Source: Strobilurus pachycystidiatus (taxonomy: Eukaryota; Basidiomycota; Agaricomycetes; Agaricales; Physalacriaceae). From it: 64,000 nt of DNA. Below are positions 56,025 to 64,000 of the stretch, piece after piece. The notes under the pieces were generated by a model. The model had not been told where the DNA came from. It worked only from the letters and a program-made list of their open reading frames with translations, and did no database searches. The translations under genes were made by a program, and so were the position numbers. How positions within the stretch are numbered: position 1 is the first letter of the stretch; every line of letters begins with the position of its first letter. The DNA lies in assembly GCA_019915135.1 (NCBI GenBank), contig JAHLMK010000014.1, forward strand, positions 1,406,498-1,470,497. Reading direction: 5' to 3'.

Positions 56025-58047
56025 TCACCCATCAAGCACAAACAAATCATCATCGTCCCCATCCGGCCGCTCCGGAATTCCCGCCGCCCGATCCGCGAAC
56101 CGGTCCCTCGAGAAACTCGGTCTCCCGCCTCCTGCACCCCCTCCCGCACTCTCAACACCCCCATCAAACGTCGAATTCGTCGGACTGAACATCCCCTCTC
56201 GTTCTCGTTTCGGCATATGGTTCTGCCCGAAGAAGCTCGCGCTGACGGGGCTCCCGCCAAAGGAGCCGACGCCCGTGCCGTACGAGCTCGCGCCCCACTC
56301 GCGTGTCTTGTTCCCGCCCGTGCCCCAGGGCCCAGAGCTGAACCCGCCCCCTCCCCCGTTGTTGGATTCCCGCCAGCTGCCGACGCCATCGAGGATGCTC
56401 CCCGCCCCGAAGCTGCTCGGCGTACCCCGCGCGTGTATACGCGAGTACCCCGCCGCGAGCCCCTGCGGGAGGCTCATCCCGATCCCGCCCATCGCCGATA
56501 TGGGCCCGACGTCGCCCATGCTCGTCGGGCCCGGCCCGGGGCCGTTCGCGAGGTACCGCCGGGGGACTTGGGCTCCCGCCCCCTGGAGGAACGCGCCTGA
56601 GGCGTTGCTGGGCGCGAGGCTGAGGTAGGCGCTCCCTGGGGGGCTCGCCCAAATGCTCTCCGTGGGGGAGACGACGGGGACGGGGAGGATTGGGGGTTGT
56701 TGGGAGGACTGGGAGGAGAGGAGGGATGGGGCGGGGACGCTGCGACTCACACCCGCTCCTCCCCCGGGGGAGGTGCTCTTCCGACGGGCAAGCTCGTCTG
56801 CGGTGAGCAGGTCGCTCAGACTCCCGGGGAGGAACATCTCCCCTCCGCCTGCGCCGCCCTCACTCCCCTCACCCTCTTCCTCCCTCCGTTGTTGTTGGTG
56901 TTGTTGTTGCTCCGCGTCCTTCTGCGCGCGGTTCCCGAAACTCGCCGGCCCGCCTACCCAGCTGCGGGGAGGGCTCCCGATGGGGCCAAAGTCGACGGGC
57001 GGCTTGCTCGGCGACATGCTCGCGCGCGGCGTGCTCACCGGCAGCCCGGGCGGCTTGGTCTCGCTCAGCTTGCCGGGTTGGTGTTTGGCGGCGGCGGCGA
57101 ACGACATTGGTGCGGGGGCGGGCGCGGGCGCGGGGAGGCCAGGCGGTTTCTGGTCTTCGTCTACCACGGGCTTCGGCGGCTCCGTCTTCTCCTTCTCCTT
57201 CTCCCGCTCCCGCTCGCCCAACTCGCCAAAGTTCCCAAAGTCAGCATCGCGCAGCGCAGGTGCCGGTGCGCTGGGCGAGATGCTCGCCTTGAGCGACATG
57301 GTGATTGGCAGTCCTTTCCGTCCGCCGCGTTCGCCTCGTCCGTTTCCGTTTCCTCCTTCGCCTAGCAACACACGTTAGTTAGCTTTTCTTGATAATGAGA
57401 AGAGAAACGCACCGCGTCCGCCCTTGCTCTTCACCTGAGCCTGCGCCGCCTTCTTATTCCGCCGGTCCATCGCCATGCTCTGCCCGGGCAGGATGTGCGC
57501 TAGCGCGCACTGCAAACAATCAGTACACAACCCAAGAACACGCAGCGCGCTCACCTTGTGCCCAAACTTGCACGTCCCCTTGACGTACCACGCGCACACG
57601 TCCTTCTCCGCCTTCTCGCCCGGCGCAGCGCTGTGCGAGAACGGGCACGCCGCGCCGGCCGTGCATCCGCCGACTTTGTAGAATTTGCACGGGACGTGCG
57701 AGAGGTCTTTGGCTGCAGAGCGGTAGCGAGGTTAGCGAGGGCGAGGATAGTGTTGAAGGATGACATGGATGGAAGCGGGGATGGGTGCAGGTGGGCGTAT
57801 GCAGCGAGTGATTCCAATCCAGATACAGATCCAGATCCAATTGCGTAGCGAGTCAAATCGAATCCAATCCAATTCGCGTAGCGAGATGGAATGAACGCCG
57901 ACGAGGGGGGTAAGATAAAATGCCATGAACAGAAGAAAAAAAAAAACCAGAAAACCCAATCAGCCTTGCTTGCACCACAACGAGATGCAACGTACATTTC
58001 CCGCCCCCGCCCTTCTCCCGCTCCGTCTCGCTGCCAGGGCCTGGCAT
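56025..58047 (-). CDS. CCCH zinc-finger protein, Lee1-like
   Basis: Four exons (58047-57996, 57712-57555, 57509-57413, 57361-56025) give 547 residues. Two CCCH fingers follow closely: VPCKFYKVGGCTAGAACPFS with H, and VCAWYVKGTCKFGHKCALAH. They then run into ILPGQSMAMDRRNKKAAQ. This pair and the following helix resemble fungal Lee1-type zinc-finger proteins, presumed RNA binding. The long remainder is low complexity: Pro/Ala-rich, a Gln/His run (AEQQQHQQQRREEE), Gly-rich blocks, and short motifs such as MFLPGSLSDLLTADELARRK and SFFGQNHMPKRERE. The first intron is unusually long for this window (283 nt). Function in this organism is not known. Confidence 0.85.
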
Positions 58048-60447
58048 CCTTCTCTCAGTTCAATTTAGGATCTCGGCGCTGGATGGATGTAGGTAGGCGC
58101 CGTAGCTGGATGTAATGGCCGTGTCCAAATAGCGTAGATGAGGATGACCGTGCAGTTGGGATGGAGGCCGGGCAAGGAGTTACAAGCAATACTTAGGAGC
58201 GGAGGTAGGAGCCGAAAGCAAGCCCAGAAAAGCCCCCTCTCCCCTCCCCGGGCTGAAAAATTAGGTAAGCGGCGGGCACGTGGGAGGGGTGTAAGGGTGA
58301 TTACGAAGTTGGGGGCGGGGGTTGAACTTGACGCTCACGGCCAAGACCTCACGCTCGGTTTGCTAAATGCACGAATGCCCCTAACGGTGGGACGCCCGTG
58401 GACGACTACCATTGACGCCGCACGCGACGGTACTATAAACTCGGAATTGGTTGGGTTCTTGCTTCATACCGTACGTGTGCTGTCTGCTGCATACACCGCC
58501 GATGCGTCTTGGACCGTGAATGATGGGAGGAAGGACTCATGGCGTTGATGTCTTCTGCTTTCCGGTGACCGTACTGGCACTGTGGTTGGATTAACGCGGT
58601 CCTCAGGCATACAAAGATAAGTTCCGGACTCGGAATTGGCTGGGTCCTTGCCTCATACACGACGCGACGGCCCGTACGTGTGCTCACTCTGCGCGAAATG
58701 GTCTGGTGCATTCTACGTTACGGTGACCGGGCTGGCGCTCACGGAATTGGTCGGTACACGACGACCTGGACCCGGTTTGTGCGCGTATTGACTGACTTTG
58801 CTCGTTGGATCTTGTGTCTGCTGCACCTCTGATGCGTCTTCCAGATGAACTTGCAACAGCAGTCATATTATGATGGGTGCGACGACTACCGTGGGAATCT
58901 GCCCCAGGGAGGGCAAACTCCCGCGCCCCTCCCGCCCATGATCGGTCTGGTGCTCGGAGAACTTGGCGGCGTGTCTCTCGTCTACGCGTCACGGTCTGCA
59001 TAGGACCCTCCTTTTGTGACGTTTCTTATTGACGACAATACTCTCTCCTTCAATCGATGGGTGGATCCGTGTGCACTCAATTGACTCGGTGGCTGGGTCT
59101 TCGGGTAAGTTATGACTCTTGTGCCGTGGTTAAATGCGTTTGATATGGATTAGTACGAGCGAGTGCTTCTTGGTGCCGTTCATGTTGACGCGGCTCCCGC
59201 GTCTGCGACAACCAGACGGGCTAGTAACAACTAATCATGCTTGAAGCTTGCGTGCCGCGATGGAGGACGGAGAGTCCGTGTGTGCATTGACATTCGGGTC
59301 GTCTGCGAATTTTGCACAGGTGAGCGTCTTCATCTGCACACCTCCTATGTGCTGTTACGTTGTATTCACAGCAGTACTTAAGTTATTGTGCGACGTGGAA
59401 CCCGGAATTGATCTTCTTTCTTTGTTCAGCATTCTGATTGCAAGGGAGTCTTGAAATGGCAACACCTTGAACTCCACAGCCTACTCCTCATTCTCTCATG
59501 CATCTGCAAATCTGTGCTATCACTCTCACTCTCGATCCACGTTCCCGCTTGCCGTTTCGAGGTTCTCGTCGCCCACCATCAAGGTGAAACCTCCACACTA
59601 TCCTTCACTCGGAGGCGGGTGGGTTGGATTCAGATGAGCGTGCAGGTGGTACACGGGAGCGTCGCAAGGTGCATGGAAAATGCGTTGAGATTGTATTGCA
59701 TGAGAACATGGCATCAATTCCCGCTCCAACCTCCGAACGTTTGAACTCTCTGGCAGATTGACATTGTACGATCGTATCTGACTTGCCGTGAAGAAGTAAA
59801 ATATATTTGCGGACGAACCGAGCACTTGCGAGAACGTAACTTCAACATGGCATGGGGCTACCTTTTCCGTTCTGTCTGCGCCGCGTATTGCGCGCCTGCT
59901 ATTCGTCTCTCGGGAATTCGAAGTGAGAGAGCCGCGATGGCGGAATTTGTCGCGTCGAGGCTGTGGTGGACCGGATTCGATACGGACAGTCAGTAGCGCT
60001 TCACGCGGACCCCTGGCCCTTGCGAGCATAACACTGATCTTGAATGATCTTCGCGGTTACAGGCACGGCGCGTTTGTTGCGCCTATGTATATACGGCGAT
60101 GGAGGCTGCAAGGTTGACTTACTGTACCATTGCTTTTGCATTCCTCAAGACAATCAAGACAATGAAGAATATACAATCTAGATTTCTAGGCAGAGGCATG
60201 GGTGTAGAGAACGCGTGTGAAGTTCGAGGTGAGGACCCTGGTGCAATCAAAGCTTATGTTTGATGCGTTCTGCTTCTCGCCGTCATGGCGCTCTTCTTGG
60301 AATGGACGTTCGTGCCCTCTTTCTCTTGCCCTCGGCCACCACTTGCTGTTGCTCTGCTCTCGAGAACATCGCTCTTTGCTCTAGACATCACTATCTCAGT
60401 TTCTAGCACCGAAGGCTGTGGTCTACGAGCTCTCGTCACCCAGGCGG
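58048..60447. repeat. 2.4-kb gap with degenerate direct repeats
   Basis: ACTCGGAATTGGTTGGGTTC at 58439 recurs as ACTCGGAATTGGCTGGGTCC at 58630. CGTACGTGTGCT (58470, 58672) and the CTGCTGCA..GATGCGTCTT block (58484, 58818) recur too. The repeats are spaced by about 190-330 bp and carry no conserved frame. From 58950 to 60447 I see only short unsupported frames. Confidence 0.45.
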
Positions 60448-63447
60448 ATGCCCCGCCGTAAGATGAGCCCGACCGTTATTCCGGAAACTGAGCGGGAGAC
60501 CGAACAAGATGAGACCGGTACTCTGGCTTTTGGAGGGTGGACGGTGGGTCTTTCTGTTCCGGCGTCGGCACGCGTATTGCTCTCTCGTTTCAATTAGATA
60601 CTGACCACTCATATCTAGGTGCTCAAAACGGAGCCGGATTCGTCGCGAGACTCGTCGCCGGACATTCGCGTGGCGACTAAGCAGGTAAGCGCTCTCCGTG
60701 GCGTGTTTTTTCCTTGACACTCATTCGGGATACAGAAGCTAAGCAAGCGACCAAGACCCGCCAAGCGAGTCTTTCTGTCTCCTCGGAAACACCCCACACC
60801 AGCCGCGCAGGGAGATCTCAGAAAAGAAATACAGCCACGCGTCTCTGCTGCCCAACACAACGATGAGGAGGACTCGGACAACGTCGATCCGAACGACTAC
60901 ATTCCATACTCATCTGCGGCACCCGCACTCGCCAAAGGCAAGGAATCAGCACCCGTTTCCGCTGTTATCGACGCCGGTGACGTTGATGATGGATGTCTCA
61001 AACGGAAGGAGGAGACCGATAACGAAGAGTGGGTCGCGCCCTCCGTTTATATCAACTCAGACGTTGACTATCCGTTCGTCATCATCAGTGCCGACGATCG
61101 GGATAATGCGAAGAAGGAAGAAGAGGATGATGGGATGGTATGGGTGACGACGGGCGATGGGAAGAGGAGTTACCGGGTGAAGGTCAAGATCAAGGCAGAG
61201 GATGATAAGAAGGATGTGAAGGTGGTTGAAAAGGTGACGGAGTGGCAAGAAGTCAGCGCGTTTCGTAAATTTTTTTGCGACGCCCGTTACTGATCAATCA
61301 TGCAGAAGACGCGGACGAAAGGAAAGACACCTGCTCCCGGTCGAGAGATAACACCCGCTCCCGGTGTAGGCGTACGTATGTTGACTTTCCTGCATAGTCT
61401 CTGACTGACTGCCGATTATCTTTAGGCAAACTGCAAGGTTGCAGACGGGCCTTCAAGACCACGACTGCCGCCGCCACCTCCCGCGGCAACGTTATATCGT
61501 GTCGGGCAGCAGACTGTGGCTCCGGTTCTCGGCTCGCGTCCTTCCAAGCAGCAGTCGAAGGTGAGACATAGTGTTATGTGCATCCTTTCTCAACTGGTAA
61601 CGTTTGACGCCTTTCAGACCGCAATACCCACGCCGCCCCAAGATCATGCCCGGGTCAAAGCAGAAGTGGTGCGTAACTTGTTTGAGCCTATTCATAGTAC
61701 TGATGGCCTTCTTCAGGAGGACGTCTCAGTACGACGCTCGAAGCGTGTCGTGAAACCGGTACGCGCATCCTCCATTATTCGAGTGTGATGCGGGCTCACA
61801 GACACTCAGGTTAAACACACTTTCACAACATTTGCCGGTCATGAGTCACTTTCACCCATGCCCATGCTGGCGCCGCCACTCATGTTTGATACGTCTTCAT
61901 CATACCACCCCTCCGACTCCGACGCAAAACTGAAGCCGAAGCCGAAGTCGACACCAACGAAGGGAAAGTCTGGCCGTGCGGCGATGATCGCGCAGGCTCG
62001 CGCATATCTCGAGGAGTCGAGCAAGAGGGATGCCGCGGCCTGGTTAAAGGCTCAGGAGGACGCGCAGCGCGAACCTGAGAAAACGAAGGACGGCAAGAGG
62101 AAGTTGGAGAAGACAAACGATGAGGCGGTACCGAAGAAGAAGAAGAGGCAGAGGGAGGAGAGTGAAACAAAGGACGGAAAAGGTAAGGATGAAGACTCGA
62201 CAAAAGATGAAGCGGTGCCGAAGAAGAAGAGGAAGAAGGGCGAAGAGGATGATAAGCAGGACGGGAAGGTGGAGCACACATTGGTAGATGAAGCGGTGTC
62301 AAAGAAAAAGAGGAAGAAGGAAGTGGATGGGATCAGGAAGGATGGCGAGGCTCTGAAGCCCGAAAGCGAGACGAAGCGGAAGGTGAAGAAGGAAAAGACC
62401 AAAGATGAGCAGAATGATCATGAGGTAAGTGTTGCTTGCCTTTCCTTCGAGACGTCTGCCAATGATACGTAGGCGATGGACATCGACGAGAAGAAGATGA
62501 ACTCACTGCCTACTCCATCTACCAACGACATCGAATACGCCGAGATAGCTGCCACAAGCAGATACTTCCCGCCCAAATCGAACGACAGCGATGTCGAAGT
62601 CATTGACAAGCCGCTGAACTTCTCCCCACGCAAGCGGAAGCGTGACAGCGACATCACCATCGAGGACGACTCAAGGAACCATCCGAAGTACTATCGGTCA
62701 GACGGGGACCTCACAATCACGCTTGCGACCTCCTCCTCCTTGTATAGAGTATCGAAGGCTGCTTTGGTCGATGCATCTAAAGTCATCGCCTCTGCTGTCA
62801 AAGCTCATCCGTCCTCGTCCTCGTCCCGTCGAGACAAGCTCATCGCAGTCTCACTCCCTACTGAGGCGTCGCCTGACCCCGCCGATTTTGACTCGTTCAT
62901 TAAGGCCATCGGTCGCGCGATTCAGTATGCAATCAAGCCGCCTAAGCTAGAAAGAGTACTTTCCATCGCGCGGGCCGCGATCGTCTTGCGCTCCAGGAAG
63001 TACATCAAGTTTACGCGTGGGATTACGGAGACTCAGTATCCGTCTCCTCTGGGTAGAGAGTGGTGTAATAGTAAGAGGATGCGGAGATATGCCGTTGGGG
63101 TTATTGACCTCGCATCGCGGTCGCGGTCCTTCAAGGACCTTTGCGCCCATGCCCTTTATGCACTCGCTGCGCGTCCTGGCCAAGAGGATGTTCCGTCGGC
63201 GCTCTCGAGGGAGGATCTGGACCGGGTGACAAAGGTGCGGGATTGTATGTTTGAGAAGAGCATGCAGCTGCCATCGGAGGGCTGTGGGTGCGCCAAGGGA
63301 GTACTGCTGCCGGGTGAAGTTTGGTGGAAGTATGATGTGATGGGGGCATTGAATAGATTGGAAGGATACTCGGGCTCATGTGGATGTCAAAAGAGGTGGA
63401 AAAAGCGAAGGAAGGAGATTTGGAAGGAATTGACTGATCTGATGTAA
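60448..63447 (+). CDS. BTB/POZ-like nuclear protein with Lys-rich repeats
   Basis: Nine exons (60448-60543, 60619-60684, 60736-61251, 61306-61371, 61426-61560, 61618-61668, 61717-61758, 61810-62424, 62473-63447) give 853 residues, and every intron is phase 0. The N-terminal two thirds are disordered and charged, with basic clusters. Exon 8 carries four imperfect repeats of the type DEAVPKKKKR separated by Glu/Lys/Asp stretches. The last exon has a BTB-like region, DGDLTITLATSSSLYRVSKA with SLPTEASPDPADFDSFIKAI. It continues PPKLERVLSIARAAIVLRSR and ends LNRLEGYSGSCGCQKRWKKR. It is paralogous to the protein ending at 49355. Nuclear location is inferred from the Lys-rich motifs; the partner is unknown. 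Confidence 0.82.
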
Positions 63448-64000
63448 GTTTGTAACATGTAATGTGTGATGTGTGATGATGTCAGACAAAATTATTTAGC
63501 ACATTGTAAGTACATTTAGTTCTCAACTTCATACACTGAATTTAAAATTCTGCTTGTCTGGTATATGAAGGTTTCTGCAGAATAAAATTATTTAGCACAT
63601 TGTATACTTGGTTTGGGACTCTATATACTCAATTTGAGACTCTGCTTAGCACTTGCTTGCCAGGCTTGGCCCTTGCACACACACTGCCCCTTATTTTATA
63701 CAGTCTTGTGGGCGTTAATTCATAATGATGATGACTGAACCCTAGCCATTGTAGCTAATTTACACTTCAGACTCATACTGTCATTTACCGTTGAATCTTA
63801 CTGTCAGTGGATATTGCAGTGAACTGTGATGCTCATTGTACAATTGGATCAGATATTGAGTATTCTAGGAAAATTTTGATCCAATATTGGAACAAGGAAG
63901 ATATGTCAGTGATCCTAATTAAAGGCATCACATTCACTGTATTTCTTGCTTTCTGACAGAAGTTGGATAGATGGATGTACAGCCTAGTACTATAGTCTTT
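63448..64000. repeat. AT-rich 3' flank with a short direct repeat
   Basis: AAAATTATTTAGCACATTGTA occurs at 63488 and again near 63583. The bases between (ATACACTGAATTTAAAATTC) and after (ATATACTCAATTTGAGACTC) also correspond. No gene is seen to the end of the window. Confidence 0.5.

Noticed and set aside
56653..57378. 241-codon open frame opposite the CCCH gene
   Set aside because: It mirrors the low-complexity GC-rich exon of the real gene and has no features of its own.

Overview
The window is nuclear DNA from a filamentous basidiomycete, most likely an Agaricomycete. The genes are split by many short introns (about 45-75 nt, GT-AG) with compact spacing. Several families are typical of mushrooms and polypores: FunK1 kinases, a white-collar photoreceptor without a zinc finger, Kre9/KNH-like secreted proteins, and an OrsD/tyrosine-recombinase-like protein. 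I cannot name the species.

Region 1 (1-17.6 kb) is mostly conserved housekeeping sequence plus a dispersed family of small secreted proteins. It holds ribosomal protein uL16 (RPL10), a WC-1 type blue-light receptor, a coiled-coil protein, an F-box protein, a secreted beta-sandwich protein and a small kinase-like protein. Three Kre9/KNH-like genes lie at 1.6-1.9, 9.2-9.8 and 17.1-17.6 kb and share promoter and upstream blocks; the first is truncated. A 640-bp non-autonomous hAT-like transposon with a perfect 8-bp target duplication sits just upstream of RPL10.

Region 2 (17.6-25 kb) has degenerate tandem repeats, the chitin synthase export chaperone CHS7, a broken methyltransferase-like gene, a six-exon gene of a basidiomycete family of unknown function, and a stray kinase fragment.

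Region 3 (25-31.2 kb) is a head-to-tail pair of FunK1 kinases with matching exon layout. The second has a GC-AG intron and a long acidic insertion.

Region 4 (31.2-55.5 kb) is accessory and rearranged. A repeated segment occurs three times (31.3-33.0 kb inverted, 42.5-43.2 kb, 45.6-47.6 kb), and one copy adjoins a BTB-like nuclear protein gene. Around it lie a gene with an internal exon duplication whose 3' end is duplicated in tandem, a mitochondrial-type glycerol dehydrogenase, a 953-residue zinc-finger/tyrosine-recombinase-like protein, a HEIGH-motif protein, and three related short genes with near-identical core promoters.

Region 5 (55-64 kb) has a small gene interrupted by an in-frame TAG, a CCCH zinc-finger protein resembling fungal Lee1, a repeat-bearing gap, and a second BTB-like gene related to the one at 47-49 kb.

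Exon coordinates were read by eye. Most multi-exon models were checked by confirming that the summed exon length is divisible by three.
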